From the NCBI RefSeq assembly GCF_008935075.1, contig NZ_CP044545.1, forward strand, positions 3,537,587 through 3,601,586: 64,000 nucleotides of DNA, given 5' to 3'. Position numbers and translations under genes: made by a program. The first letter of the stretch is position 1. Every line of letters begins with the position of its first letter. The stretch is from Pradoshia sp. D12 (GTDB taxonomy: Bacteria > Bacillota > Bacilli > Bacillales > Pradoshiaceae). This document shows positions 21,449 through 31,459 of this stretch, piece by piece. The notes under the pieces are model-generated. The model saw only the letters and a program-made list of their open reading frames with translations, had not been told where the DNA came from and ran no database searches.

Positions 21449-23425
21449 TCATCCTTCCACTTTTAACTCTAAAATTAAATCTCTAAGTTCGGCAGCACGT
21501 TCAAAATCAAGCGCTTTGGCTGCTTCCTTCATTTCTTTTTCCATATTTGCAATTACTTTTTGACGCTCTTTCTTGGAAAGTTTCTCGTATTTATTTGCAG
21601 CTTTTTCTTCTTCATCTTCCGTTATATGAGTGGCCCGAATGACATCGCGAATATCCTTCTGAATCGTCTTGGGAACGATGCCATGTTTCCTGTTATACTC
21701 TTCCTGAATCGCACGGCGCCTTTTAGTCTCTGAAATCGCTATTTCCATGGAATTCGTTATTTTATCTGCATACATAATAACATGACCGTTTGAATTACGG
21801 GCAGCACGGCCGACCGTTTGAATAAGAGACCGTTCTGAACGCAGGAATCCTTCTTTATCCGCATCAAGAATAGCTACGAGTGAGACCTCCGGAATATCAA
21901 TCCCTTCACGCAGTAGATTTATTCCAATCAACACATCATATTTTCCAAGACGCAGATCTCTGATGATTTCGATTCGTTCGAGTGTTTTAATCTCAGAGTG
22001 TAAATATTGAACCTTGATGCCAAGCTCTTTTAAATAATCCGTTAAATCCTCAGACATTTTCTTAGTCAATGTAGTGATTAGGACACGCTCATCCCTTGTG
22101 ATTCTCTCGTTAATTTCCCCTAACAAGTCATCAATTTGACCTTCAATCGGGCGAACATCAATAGTTGGATCCAGCAGTCCTGTTGGACGGATAATCTGTT
22201 CAACCATTTCCGGTGAATGCTCCTGTTCATAAGGCCCCGGTGTAGCAGATACATAAACAATCTGGTTGACATGTTCTTCAAACTCCTGAAATTGCAAAGG
22301 CCTATTATCCATTGCGGACGGCAAACGGAAACCATGATTGACAAGTACCTCTTTCCGGGCGCGGTCTCCATTATACATTCCGCGAACCTGCGGGACTGTA
22401 ACATGGGATTCATCTATAACCATTAAAAAGTCTTTAGGGAAATAATCGATAAGGGTATAGGGGGTAGAGCCCGGCGGCCTTAAGGTCAGATGTCGGGAAT
22501 AGTTCTCGATTCCTGAACAAAAGCCCATTTCTCTCATCATTTCAAGATCGTAACGGGTTCTTTGCTCCAACCGCTGTGCTTCGAGAAGCTTTCCTTCACC
22601 TCTTAAAAAGGTGAGCTGCTCTTCCAATTCCGTCTCAATATTTTGAATAGCAATCCTCATCTTTTCTTCTCTTGTAACGAAGTGGGATGCAGGGAAGATA
22701 GCTACATGATCTCTTTCGCCGATAATTTCTCCAGTCAGCGCATCCACCTCTCTGATCCGTTCCACTTCATCGCCGAAAAATTCAACACGTACACAGTGTT
22801 CATCCTTTGAGACTGGAAAAATCTCTACTACATCTCCTCTTACTCGAAATGCTCCGCGTTGAAAGTTAATATCATTTCGTTCATATTGAATGTCGACCAA
22901 TTTACGTAATAGCTGATTCCGCTCCATTTCCATGCCAACTCGTATGGATAAAACCATTTCCCCGTATTCTTCTGGAGAACCCAAGCCATAAATACAGGAC
23001 ACACTGGCAATAATAATGACATCCTTCCGCTCAAATAATGCAGATGTTGCAGAGTGGCGCAGTTTATCTATCTCATCATTAATACTGGCGTCCTTTTCTA
23101 TAAAGGTATCAGTCTGAGGTACATACGCTTCAGGCTGATAGTAGTCATAGTAACTGACAAAATACTCGACTGCATTATTCGGAAAGAACTCTTTAAATTC
23201 ACTGTACAGCTGTCCAGCAAGCGTCTTATTATGAGCAATGATAAGGGTGGGCTTATTAGTCTCTTTTATCACGTTTGAAATCGTGAATGTTTTTCCGGTT
23301 CCAGTAGCGCCAAGCAGCGTTTGATGCTTAACGCCATTATTAATTCCATTCACTAGCTCTTTAATTGCAGTTGGCTGGTCTCCTTGAGGAGTATACTTGG
23401 AAACCAATTCAAATTGTTTACTCAC
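21449..23425 (-). CDS. uvrB: Excinuclease ABC subunit B
   Basis: Helicase-like damage verification subunit. 658 aa. Walker A is [14 protein letters not shown]; the beta-hairpin tyrosines are in [19 protein letters not shown]-type box is VIDESHV; motif VI is QTVGRAARN. The UvrC-binding UVR motif closes the protein ([22 protein letters not shown]). Its own promoter region carries a LexA-type box, and a terminator separates it from csbA. Confidence 0.98.
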   Translation of the reverse strand: MSKQFELVSKYTPQGDQPTAIKELVNGINNGVKHQTLLGATGTGKTFTISNVIKETNKPTLIIAHNKTLAGQLYSEFKEFFPNNAVEYFVSYYDYYQPEAYVPQTDTFIEKDASINDEIDKLRHSATSALFERKDVIIIASVSCIYGLGSPEEYGEMVLSIRVGMEMERNQLLRKLVDIQYERNDINFQRGAFRVRGDVVEIFPVSKDEHCVRVEFFGDEVERIREVDALTGEIIGERDHVAIFPASHFVTREEKMRIAIQNIETELEEQLTFLRGEGKLLEAQRLEQRTRYDLEMMREMGFCSGIENYSRHLTLRPPGSTPYTLIDYFPKDFLMVIDESHVTVPQVRGMYNGDRARKEVLVNHGFRLPSAMDNRPLQFQEFEEHVNQIVYVSATPGPYEQEHSPEMVEQIIRPTGLLDPTIDVRPIEGQIDDLLGEINERITRDERVLITTLTKKMSEDLTDYLKELGIKVQYLHSEIKTLERIEIIRDLRLGKYDVLIGINLLREGIDIPEVSLVAILDADKEGFLRSERSLIQTVGRAARNSNGHVIMYADKITNSMEIAISETKRRRAIQEEYNRKHGIVPKTIQKDIRDVIRATHITEDEEEKAANKYEKLSKKERQKVIANMEKEMKEAAKALDFERAAELRDLILELKVEG

Positions 23426-23517
23426 ACAAAAGCCCCTTTCATCATTTTCATCTCAAGTCTCGTTTTATTTGATAACAATATTTTACCACAATCATCTATA
23501 AACAAACCAATAAAAAG

Positions 23518-23531
23518 CGAACAAACATTCC
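23518..23531. promoter_or_regulatory. LexA/DinR (SOS) box of uvrBA
   Basis: CGAACAAACATTCC matches the Bacillus consensus CGAACRNRYGTTCG except at two positions. It lies about 95 bases upstream of uvrB. On the minus strand it overlaps TTGTTC, with TTATAG 17 bases on, a plausible promoter. uvrBA is an SOS operon in B. subtilis. Confidence 0.7.
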
Positions 23532-23567
23532 CTTTTTTAACTTTAATAATATCATTTATGCCCATCC

Positions 23568-23610
23568 TGCAAAAAAATAAAAGAGTCTTCCTCAATAATA
23601 TGGAAGACTC
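23568..23610 (-). terminator. Terminator of csbA
   Basis: 9-bp perfect stem GAGTCTTCC/GGAAGACTC (23583-23591 and 23602-23610). On the minus strand it is followed by TTTTATTTTTTTGC. It isolates csbA from uvrB, so uvrB depends on its own promoter. Confidence 0.85.
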
Positions 23611-23620
23611 AGTCTGTTGT

Positions 23621-23848
23621 TTATGCACTTTTAGGTGTTCTTTTGATCATGCGCTGAGAATACCAATACCCGGCCGTTAATGAAAATGCGTCAATTATAA
23701 TCAGAGGCCAGGATGATGTATAGCCTTTATACGCTGATGCGGCGATTAGGGCAACCGTTAAACACAAACCGACTATGCAGCTATATGTCACTCTTGAAAA
23801 GAGCACAACTAATAAACCTGGAGCTAAAAGAGCTATTAAAATCTTCAT
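23621..23848 (-). CDS. csbA: Small membrane protein CsbA
   Basis: 75 aa with three hydrophobic segments (ILIALLAPGLLVVLFSRVTY and two more). It resembles B. subtilis CsbA, a SigB-controlled membrane protein encoded just upstream of uvrB. I chose the ATG at 23848 with AGGTGAG at good spacing; a GTG four codons upstream also exists. I could not find a SigB-type promoter in the 200 bases upstream. Confidence 0.8.
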   Translation of the reverse strand: MKILIALLAPGLLVVLFSRVTYSCIVGLCLTVALIAASAYKGYTSSWPLIIIDAFSLTAGYWYSQRMIKRTPKSA

Positions 23849-24114
23849 CTGAGGTCTCACCTGCTTCCTCTGGAATCACGCAGCTATTTTCCAGCAATTC
23901 TATTCAGCTACAAATATATTACATTTCATGTGATTAATCCAGCAGGATACTAAGTTAATCGCTGACTGGCCCTCCATTTGGCACCCCTCTGACTTCAAAT
24001 GTGTCCATAGGCCTTTAGGATCATGTATGAAATTTTATCCAAAATTAGGTTTCGTTAACCAAATCTAAAGGAATTTATAAAGAAGCAAGTATTCATTAAT
24101 ATAGGAGGGAAAAT

Positions 24115-25401
24115 ATGAAACTTAAAAAATGGTTATCCATCTCTTCTGCTGCTTTCTTAGGGATTGCCTTAACAGCATGTTCGGATGCCGAAGAAACCTC
24201 TAATGATGAGAACGATTCAAAAGAAGAAACAGTTGAAATTACATATGCCAGAGGAGTCGATACGACAGGCAGTACAGAAAAACTGATAGAAGCATTCGAG
24301 AAAAAACATCCGAATATTAAGGTAAACTATCAGGAAATGCCGAATAGTTCTACTCAACAGCACGATCAATATGTAACCGCATTCAGTAGTAAAAGTGCTG
24401 AAATTGATGTATTTGATGCAGATGTTGTTTGGCCGGCAGAGTTCGCCCAAGCTAACTATGCGATGGAATTAGACCGCTTCATCGATCAGGATAAAATAAA
24501 TCTCGAAGACTACTTCCCCGGTCCAGTTGAAGCCGGGAAATTTGAAGGCAAGCAATGGGCTCTGCCAAAATACTCAGATGCCGGTATTCTTTATTATCGA
24601 ACAGATTTGGTTAGCGAACCCCCAAAAACATGGGATGAGTTGATAGAAATGGCTAAAGAAGGAAACGGGAAAGAAGGCACAAGCTCAGGCTTTGTCTTCC
24701 AAGCAAAGCAATATGAAGGTATTGTTGTGAACGCCATGGAATTCATTGCCTCCTACGGCGGCAAAATCATCGATGAAAACAATGAAGTCGTCATTAACAG
24801 TCCAGAAGCCAAAAAAGGACTTAGTAAAATGGTTGAAATTGCAAACGCAGATTTCATGCCAAATAACATTTTAACTTTTACCGAAACGGAAACTGAATCT
24901 GCCTTTAAAGAAGGCCAAACTGTATTCGCACGCAACTGGCCCTATATGGAAAAAACAGCTGCTGATAAAAGTACCTCAAAGGTAGCTGGCAACTTTGCCT
25001 TTACCTCCTTGCCTGCTGGTGATTCAGGCTCAGCTTCGACACTCGGAGGCTATATGGCCATGATTAACCGCTATACTGATCATCCAAAAGAATCATGGGA
25101 ATTTGTGAAATTCATGACTGGGGAAGAAGGACAAAAAATCTCTGCGACCGAAGGCGGACGTGCTCCAACCATAAAAGCTTTATATGAGGATAAGGAAGTA
25201 CAGGATGCGGCTCCTGTTTTCAAAGAAAAGTCTTTTGTTGAAACACTAGAAAACGCTGTACCTAGGCCGGTTACTCCAAATTACCAGGAAATATCGGATA
25301 TTTTGCAAATCGAAATTTCTAAAGCATTAACAAAGGATATTACAGTTGATGAAGCCATTGAAAATATGGAATCGAAAATGAAGGCTGCATTGAAGGAATA
25401 G
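24115..25401 (+). CDS. Sugar ABC transporter, substrate-binding lipoprotein
   Basis: 428 aa. Signal peptide with lipobox LTAC (Cys22) anchors it to the outer face of the membrane. The body is a family-1 extracellular solute-binding protein (MalE/ThuE-like), with FEKKHPNIKVNYQE near the N-terminus and GGYMAMINRYTDHPKESWEFVKFM late. AGGAGGG precedes the ATG. It heads a four-gene operon with two permeases and a GH15 enzyme, so the ligand is probably an alpha-glucoside or malto-oligosaccharide. Upstream, GGTT-N5-AACC (24048-24060) is a weak dyad that might be an operator. Confidence 0.9.
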   Translation: MKLKKWLSISSAAFLGIALTACSDAEETSNDENDSKEETVEITYARGVDTTGSTEKLIEAFEKKHPNIKVNYQEMPNSSTQQHDQYVTAFSSKSAEIDVFDADVVWPAEFAQANYAMELDRFIDQDKINLEDYFPGPVEAGKFEGKQWALPKYSDAGILYYRTDLVSEPPKTWDELIEMAKEGNGKEGTSSGFVFQAKQYEGIVVNAMEFIASYGGKIIDENNEVVINSPEAKKGLSKMVEIANADFMPNNILTFTETETESAFKEGQTVFARNWPYMEKTAADKSTSKVAGNFAFTSLPAGDSGSASTLGGYMAMINRYTDHPKESWEFVKFMTGEEGQKISATEGGRAPTIKALYEDKEVQDAAPVFKEKSFVETLENAVPRPVTPNYQEISDILQIEISKALTKDITVDEAIENMESKMKAALKE

Positions 25402-25501
25402 ATAACTTAGCCTAATAGGAACGGCAATGGGAGGGAGATGGGCACAAAAGCTTGTCTCCTATTTTTTAGCTTTTGAAGTCCATCCTGAAAGGAGTAATGA
25501 T

Positions 25502-26797
25502 ATGAAAAAGAAATTTTCGCTATCCGAACGACAATTAGGATATGCCATGATTATCCCTTCTCTTATACTAATTGGAATTGTTGTTCTCTATCCAATTGCC
25601 ATGTCTTTTTGGAACAGTATGTTTGATTATCGATTGAATACTCCAGAGAAATCCGTACGAATGCTATCTTCTCAAGTTGACCTTGAACGGTATGCCACTG
25701 ATTATTATTATCTACAAAAAAATCTAGAAGAATTGAATAGCGATAAATCCAGCCAATGGGCAGAACTCATTGAAAAAAATCATCAAAAACTTTTAAATGA
25801 ATCCGATATCGAAAAGCAATATGAATATGTAGAGAAAAAGGTTGCCAACTTTGAACCTATTAAGGAGAAAGATGAAAAATATGCCTCCATTAATGAGGAT
25901 ACAGCAGAAGCCTATAAAGCTGATTTAAAATCCATCAGTGGTGAATTGAAAGCGATCGAGGGAGAGCAGTCAGAACTTGCAAAGGATACAGCTGCTTTAT
26001 CTGCTTCTGTCTCTGATTCTATTTTGAAGGAAAACTTTGTTGGGTTAGGTAACTACAGTAAATACCTATCTGATGCACGCATGTGGAAATCGTTATCCAA
26101 TACGATGATTTTCACAGTTATTACAGTCTTTTTTGAATTGGTGATTGGATTAGCCATTGCCTTATTAATTAATCGAGCGTTCTTTGGCAGAGGTGCGGTC
26201 AGAGCAGTTGTATTAATTCCCTGGGCGATCCCTACCGCTGTATCAGCGATGATGTGGATGTTCCTCTATGATGGGCAATCAGGTATTATCGCCCACTTGT
26301 TCGAAGAGCTTCATATTATTTCAAACGCCGGGGATTTATTAAGCACAGGTGCCGGAGCGATGGCGTCTGTTATTCTAACGGATATATGGAAAACAACACC
26401 CTATATGGCTTTGTTATTGTTAGCGGGCTTGCAGACCATCCCCAAGGATGTTTATGAAGCTGCTTCAGTCGATGGAGCAAGCAAGTGGTACCAATTCCGC
26501 AGAATAACACTACCTTTATTAAAATCCAGCATTCTTGTTGCCCTGCTCTTCCGTACACTTGATGCGTTCAGAGTATTTGACCTTATTTTCGTCTTAACAG
26601 GCGGCGGACCTGCAAATTCAACAGAAGTGATTACCATATATGCATATAAAACCTTATTCGCTCAACAAAATTTCGGCGAAGGCTCCGTCCTCTCGATGAT
26701 TGTGTTTGTTTCAGTGGCGATTATCAGTCTGATTTACATTAAATTCATAGGTTCTGACCTATTTGGAGACCGCATAAACGGAAAGGGGGAAAATTAA
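25502..26797 (+). CDS. Sugar ABC transporter permease, MalF type, with large extracytoplasmic insertion
   Basis: 431 aa from the ATG at 25502, which has AAAGGAG ahead of it; a longer frame from 25427 has no support. After the first membrane helix (about 14-36) comes a charged, helix-rich stretch of roughly 140 residues (about 40-180), predicted outside the cell. Five or six more helices follow, with the EAA loop EAASVDGASKWYQF. The usual ThuF/UgpA-type subunit is near 290 aa, so the insertion is extra. E. coli MalF also carries an extracytoplasmic insertion (P2) that contacts the binding protein, but I see no sequence likeness. Confidence 0.88.
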   Translation: MKKKFSLSERQLGYAMIIPSLILIGIVVLYPIAMSFWNSMFDYRLNTPEKSVRMLSSQVDLERYATDYYYLQKNLEELNSDKSSQWAELIEKNHQKLLNESDIEKQYEYVEKKVANFEPIKEKDEKYASINEDTAEAYKADLKSISGELKAIEGEQSELAKDTAALSASVSDSILKENFVGLGNYSKYLSDARMWKSLSNTMIFTVITVFFELVIGLAIALLINRAFFGRGAVRAVVLIPWAIPTAVSAMMWMFLYDGQSGIIAHLFEELHIISNAGDLLSTGAGAMASVILTDIWKTTPYMALLLLAGLQTIPKDVYEAASVDGASKWYQFRRITLPLLKSSILVALLFRTLDAFRVFDLIFVLTGGGPANSTEVITIYAYKTLFAQQNFGEGSVLSMIVFVSVAIISLIYIKFIGSDLFGDRINGKGEN

Positions 26798-27622
26798 ATG
26801 AAGAAGCCTGTAAAAACCATACTTTTCTATGTGTCGATTGCTCTTTTTATCTTTGTTATCATGTTCCCATTTCTCTGGGTCTTTCTTACATCCTTAAAAG
26901 AACCGGGTGAAATTTTTGCCTCGTATAAATGGTGGTCCAAGAATCCATCTCTAGATTCATATAAATCTGCTTTAACTTCAAGGCCCCTGCTCGGTTACAT
27001 GAAAAATAGTTTAATCGTTTCTACCGTTACGACCGTAATCGCCATCACGTTTGCATCATTTGCAGCTTATGCGTTAACACGTTTACCGATTAAAGGAAAG
27101 GGTATTATATTTGCTGTAATACTAGCATCATCTATGTTTCCGCATATCGCTATTATTTCACCAATCTATAACTTTGTAACCGACTTCAATTTACGTAATA
27201 CGTATACAGGGTTGGTGATTCCCTATATTACATTCAGCTTACCTTTGGCTATTTGGCTATTATCCACGTTCTTTCAGAAAATACCAAAGGATCTTGAGGA
27301 ATCAGCGAAGATGGATGGTGCTACACCATTTCAAACCTTTAGAAGAATCATTTTCCCATTGGCTGCACCCGGCGTATTTACGACAGCCATCCTTGTATTT
27401 ATCGCAGCTTGGAATGAATATTTATTTGCTTTAACTATTAATTCAAAAGAAGCAGCACGAACTGTACCAGTAGGTATATCCCTTTACCAAAGTGATTACA
27501 CCATTCCTTGGGGTGATATAACGGCAGCAACTGTCATCGTCACCATTCCAATTGTTATATTGGTGTTGATTTTCCAAAGAAAAATAGTATCCGGTTTGAC
27601 ATCAGGATCAGTGAAGGGATAA
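26798..27622 (+). CDS. Sugar ABC transporter permease, MalG type
   Basis: 274 aa, six membrane helices, with the EAA loop EESAKMDGATPFQTFRRIIFPLAAPG that contacts the ATPase. It begins directly after the MalF-like gene with GGGGGAAAATTAA as ribosome site. No ATPase gene accompanies the operon; Bacillus importers of this family share a multipurpose ATPase (MsmX in B. subtilis), which would be encoded elsewhere. Confidence 0.92.
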   Translation: MKKPVKTILFYVSIALFIFVIMFPFLWVFLTSLKEPGEIFASYKWWSKNPSLDSYKSALTSRPLLGYMKNSLIVSTVTTVIAITFASFAAYALTRLPIKGKGIIFAVILASSMFPHIAIISPIYNFVTDFNLRNTYTGLVIPYITFSLPLAIWLLSTFFQKIPKDLEESAKMDGATPFQTFRRIIFPLAAPGVFTTAILVFIAAWNEYLFALTINSKEAARTVPVGISLYQSDYTIPWGDITAATVIVTIPIVILVLIFQRKIVSGLTSGSVKG

Positions 27623-27658
27623 AACGAATGTACTGTTTCAACGTTGAGGGGGATTTTG

Positions 27659-29599
27659 TTGGAAAAAAAACCGTATATTACAGAAGCAATCATTGGTAAT
27701 TCAAGCATGCTGGTATCTTTAACAAAAGATGGGCAGGCGCAAAGGATCACATGGCCAAATATCGATTTTCCCCAGCATCTAAATCTATTTTATACAGGTA
27801 TTCGCGGCATTGAAGGCTCGGTAAAGACCTTCTTCCTTCATGAGAATGTTTGGAATCATAAACAAGCCTATATGAACCGCACGAACATTTTAGAAACCAT
27901 ATCCACACTCGGCGGTTCTGGCTTGTCTATCAGGCAGCTCGATTTTGTGTTACCCAAAAAAGATGTCTATGTTCGGCACTTTACCTTTAAAAATCTATCA
28001 GATCGTCCACAAAATATAAGCTTCGTAGTTTACAGCGATTTTATGATTGATGAAAAAAGACGCTATCAAACTGTTATGTTCGAGGAAGATACAGATAGCT
28101 TTACCCATTACCACAGAGAATATGGATTTGCAGTTGGCTCCACTCATAACGTTAAGAAATTTCAATGTGGAGCTACATTTAAGGAGCTAAATGACGGTAT
28201 TCTTAGGGGTAAAAGAATTGCCAATAAATCATCATGTGGAATTGAATATGATCCGCTTTCTCTCGATCCCAACGAGGAAAAATCCATTACGCTTTATATT
28301 GCAGCAGGCAACGGCTCTCAAGGAGCGATTGACATCTTAAAGGATGTAAAAGAGATTCCCTTTGACGAACATTTCAAGGAGACCTTGCACTATTGGTATG
28401 AATATTTGGATCAAGCGAAGCCAGTTGAAATTAAAGATGAACGAACAAAGAAAATTTATGAGCGTTCTTTACTTATGTTTCATTTAATGAATAATAAAAA
28501 TGGCGGTTTCATTGCTGCCCCTGAGGTAGATGAGGAATATGCCTTTTCAGGTGGATATTCCTATTGCTGGGGTCGTGATGCAGCCTACACCGCCACTGCA
28601 TATGCTCGTGCAGGCTATCACAGACAGGTTAAAGAGTTTTACCGATTTGCCAGAACTCTTCAGGATGAGGAAGGAAAATGGGATCAGCGCCACTATTTAG
28701 ACGGACATTTAGCTCCTGCCTGGGGCTTGCAAATTGATGAAACAGGCTCCATTCTGTGGGGACTCCATCAATTTTATGAAATTACCGGTGATGAGGACTT
28801 TGTAGTTGAAATGTGGCCAGTCATGGAAAAAGGGGCGGACTTCCTTACTAAGTTTATCGATCCCATCACCCATCTTCCTCTTCCTAGCATGGATATATGG
28901 GAAAAAAGAGAAGCTGAACACTTTTATTCAGCCGCCGCAGTATATGGAGGGCTGTTAGGATCTTCTGAATGGGCCGAGAAATTAGGTCATCCCGAAAAAG
29001 CTATTCTTTATAGGAATACTGCAGCAGCTATTAAAAAGACTATCATGCAGATTGGCTACAATGAGACGAATGAAGCGTTTTTCCGAGCTTTTCATTTAAG
29101 ACTCGATGAACCGGCCTACTTAAATAAGAAAGCTCAGGGCAAGGATGTCTCAAAGGAATATGATGCCAAGGGATATCCAATCTATCGTCAGGTCAGGGAT
29201 GATGTCATCGATATCTGTTTACTTGGCCTTCAGGTACCCTTCAATATGATTGATGCCAATGATCCAAAAATGAAACAAACAGCTGCCACCATTGACCGAC
29301 TGTGCCGCTCCAAGATTATTGGTGGTATCGAACGCTTCCCGGGGGATATCTATATTAGTGGTGACCCTTGGATCATATCGACGCTCTGGCTCGCGATTTA
29401 TTATATTCGCATTAATAAACAGCTTGAAGCAAAGAAATTATTTAAATGGGTCGTCGATCATGCCACTGATTTGGATCTTTTAGCAGAGCAAATTGACAAA
29501 ATTACAGGCAGACCTGCCTGGGTATTACCGCTTACTTGGTCACACGCTATGTTCATTTTGACTGTTTTAGAAATGAAAGAGAATGGAATAGAACTTTAA
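27659..29599 (+). CDS. Glycoside hydrolase family 15-type protein (intracellular glucoamylase/glucodextranase-like)
   Basis: About 646 aa. The N-terminal beta-sandwich (about 1-265) is followed by an (alpha/alpha)6 catalytic domain with GGYSYCWGRDAAYTATAYARAGY, SMDIWEKREAEHFYSAAAVYGGL and ERFPGDIYISGDPWIISTLWLAIYYI. The acidic catalytic residues are likely among the WEKRE glutamates and a C-terminal Glu. No signal peptide, so it acts on imported sugar. I place the start at the TTG at 27659, seven bases after GAGGGGG; a TTG at 27644 lies inside that site. Substrate not determinable from sequence. Confidence 0.87.
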   Translation: MEKKPYITEAIIGNSSMLVSLTKDGQAQRITWPNIDFPQHLNLFYTGIRGIEGSVKTFFLHENVWNHKQAYMNRTNILETISTLGGSGLSIRQLDFVLPKKDVYVRHFTFKNLSDRPQNISFVVYSDFMIDEKRRYQTVMFEEDTDSFTHYHREYGFAVGSTHNVKKFQCGATFKELNDGILRGKRIANKSSCGIEYDPLSLDPNEEKSITLYIAAGNGSQGAIDILKDVKEIPFDEHFKETLHYWYEYLDQAKPVEIKDERTKKIYERSLLMFHLMNNKNGGFIAAPEVDEEYAFSGGYSYCWGRDAAYTATAYARAGYHRQVKEFYRFARTLQDEEGKWDQRHYLDGHLAPAWGLQIDETGSILWGLHQFYEITGDEDFVVEMWPVMEKGADFLTKFIDPITHLPLPSMDIWEKREAEHFYSAAAVYGGLLGSSEWAEKLGHPEKAILYRNTAAAIKKTIMQIGYNETNEAFFRAFHLRLDEPAYLNKKAQGKDVSKEYDAKGYPIYRQVRDDVIDICLLGLQVPFNMIDANDPKMKQTAATIDRLCRSKIIGGIERFPGDIYISGDPWIISTLWLAIYYIRINKQLEAKKLFKWVVDHATDLDLLAEQIDKITGRPAWVLPLTWSHAMFILTVLEMKENGIEL

Positions 29600-29604
29600 C
29601 CGCC

Positions 29605-29698
29605 TGTGGATAAGCCAAGTTGTCCACACACTTATACACGGTAATCACAGTTTATTCATAACATTTAATAAGCAAAGTAAATTTCCCCCTGTGGATAA
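29605..29698. promoter_or_regulatory. DnaA-box cluster
   Basis: Two perfect DnaA boxes (TTATCCACA, read on the minus strand) lie at 29605-29613 and 29690-29698. Near matches are TTGTCCACA (29620-29628), TTATACACG (29632-29640) and TTATTCATA (29652-29660). Five boxes in under 100 bases between a stop codon and its terminator is far above expectation. Such clusters outside oriC bind DnaA in B. subtilis. There is no dnaA, dnaN or AT-rich unwinding region here, so I do not call an origin. Confidence 0.6.
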
Positions 29699-29705
29699 AC
29701 TATGC

Positions 29706-29750
29706 AAAAAGGATCTTCAGGTCTATATTGGCCAGAAGATCCTTTCATTT
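29706..29750 (+). terminator. Terminator of the sugar importer operon
   Basis: 11-bp perfect stem AAAGGATCTTC/GAAGATCCTTT (29708-29718 and 29735-29745), followed by a T-rich stretch CATTTTATATGG. It lies about 110 bases after the GH15 stop. Confidence 0.85.
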
Positions 29751-30350
29751 TATATGGATATACTTTCTGATCTTCTGAAACAACTTAAGCCATCATCTCT
29801 GACTGGATGGATATACTATAGACAAGCAACCTTTTCAGCAATACCCTGAGTATCATCACTTAATCTATGGTTATTCTCGATATTTGTTTGAGTTAATATA
29901 TATCTGATTATTGATTTCTTAATACTGTCAATTACACGTTCCGGCTATTTCAGAGGCAGCTTCCGAACTTTTCAGAACACATATGAAAAGAACTATAATC
30001 AACTGCATACCTTCCGAAACATTCATAACCCCTTTATTCATTTGGATGATTATAGATTCCCGGGATTAGCTGAGACCCCTCTAAATCTGCCATCAAGGAA
30101 AAAAAACTAATGAACAAAGCAATCATTATAATTTATACTTAGGTAGTATTATAAAATAACAATATTTAAATAATTTCGTTCGTCTAAAAAATACTTCAAA
30201 TAAACCGAAAATAAAATTGAACCATTTGCTGAAACTAAATCAGGTATTTATTTCATGATAGATATTCAATAAAGAGGGGGCATAACATATATAATACGAT
30301 TAAATAGTCAACAGAACACAGGCTTATAAACATACCTATAAATCCTGAGA
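29751..30350. other. 600-base AT-rich stretch with no gene recognised
   Basis: No frame here has a plausible start, ribosome site and coding character. A ten-codon ATG frame at about 30110 is not convincing. Short dyads exist but no terminator or riboswitch I recognise. The last part must hold the promoter of the metal exporter. The length is unusual for this gene-dense window, and it may be the site of a lost gene. Confidence 0.4.
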
Positions 30351-30365
30351 TTGGAGGAGTTTACA

Positions 30366-31298
30366 ATGAGTGAGCATCATCACCATGGTCATCATCATAG
30401 TCACGAAAGCGGAGGCCATCATCATCATAATGCAAATAAAAAAGCCCTTGCGATTAGCTTTAGTTTAATATTTGCCTTCATGATTATAGAAGTGATTGGC
30501 GGGATTTGGACCAACAGTCTTGCTCTTCTTTCCGATGCTGGGCATATGCTCAGTGACGCAGCTGCTTTGGGATTAAGCTTATTTGCCTTTAAATTTTCAG
30601 AAAAGGCTGCTGATTACTCCAAAACCTATGGCTATAAGCGCTTCGAAATATTAGCTGCATTTATAAACGGCATGACTTTAATCATTATTTCCTTCTTTAT
30701 CTATTGGGAGGCAATTGAACGTTTTAGAGTGCCGCCAGAGGTTAGCTCCAATATGCTTTGGATTGCTCTAATTGGATTGATTGTCAATTTAGCGGTTGCC
30801 TGGATCTTGATGAGAGGTGATACAGAGGAAAATCTGAATATGCGAGGAGCCTTCCTTCATGTATTAGGGGATTTACTTGGATCAGTCGGCGCAATTATTG
30901 CCGGAATCTTAATCATTCTGTTCGGCTGGAACTTGGCAGATCCGATTGCCAGCATGATTGTAGCAACTCTTGTCTTAGTTAGCGGATGGCGTGTATTAAA
31001 GGACTCTTATCATATTTTAATGGAGGGTACTCCTACAGGAATCCAAATCGAGCAGGTAAGAAAAAGTCTAATGAGTATAGAGGGTGTTCTGGATGTGCAT
31101 GATTTACATATCTGGACGATCACATCCGGTTTCCCAGCACTTAGCTGCCATGTTGTCGTTGAGAAAAAAGTGGACCGTGATGAAATTCTTATTCAATTAC
31201 AGAATTGGTTAAAGAACAATCATCAGATTGAACATTGTACATTTCAAATCGAAGGATACACTATAGCAGAGAGCAGTCAACATGAACCATGTAACTAA
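30366..31298 (+). CDS. czcD: Cation diffusion facilitator metal exporter (CzcD-like)
   Basis: 310 aa. The cytoplasmic N-terminus is histidine-rich (SEHHHHGHHHSHESGGHHHH), followed by six membrane helices. The metal-site HxxxD motifs are SDAGHMLSDAAALG in helix 2 and FLHVLGDLLGS in helix 5. The C-terminal ferredoxin-like domain has DVHDLHIWTITSGFPALSCHVVV. Probably exports Zn, Cd or Co by proton or potassium antiport. The start is the ATG after TTGGAGGAG; the site itself can be read as an earlier in-frame TTG. No ArsR-type regulator gene is adjacent. Confidence 0.92.
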   Translation: MSEHHHHGHHHSHESGGHHHHNANKKALAISFSLIFAFMIIEVIGGIWTNSLALLSDAGHMLSDAAALGLSLFAFKFSEKAADYSKTYGYKRFEILAAFINGMTLIIISFFIYWEAIERFRVPPEVSSNMLWIALIGLIVNLAVAWILMRGDTEENLNMRGAFLHVLGDLLGSVGAIIAGILIILFGWNLADPIASMIVATLVLVSGWRVLKDSYHILMEGTPTGIQIEQVRKSLMSIEGVLDVHDLHIWTITSGFPALSCHVVVEKKVDRDEILIQLQNWLKNNHQIEHCTFQIEGYTIAESSQHEPCN

Positions 31299-31459
31299 TA
31301 CTGAATGGCCATTAACCTATTAAGATTACAATTTCGCTACGTTTTCAAGTCAAATTCTAAAAGCAATTGAATGTGAAGGTTCTAACTATTATAATAATTT
31401 TATCAGCTAAGGTAATGTTTACATAATTTGTAATCTATTATCTAGAAAGGGAATCAAAT

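Noticed and set aside
24040-24066. Catabolite-repression (cre) site upstream of the sugar importer
   Set aside because: GGTTTCGTTAACC fits cre on one half only; five mismatches overall. Mentioned only as a weak dyad.
25427-25501. N-terminal extension of the MalF-type permease
   Set aside because: AAAGGAG just before the ATG at 25502 and the usual permease N-terminus there favour the shorter form.
29600-29760. Chromosomal replication origin
   Set aside because: DnaA boxes are present but dnaA/dnaN, rpmH and an AT-rich unwinding element are absent.
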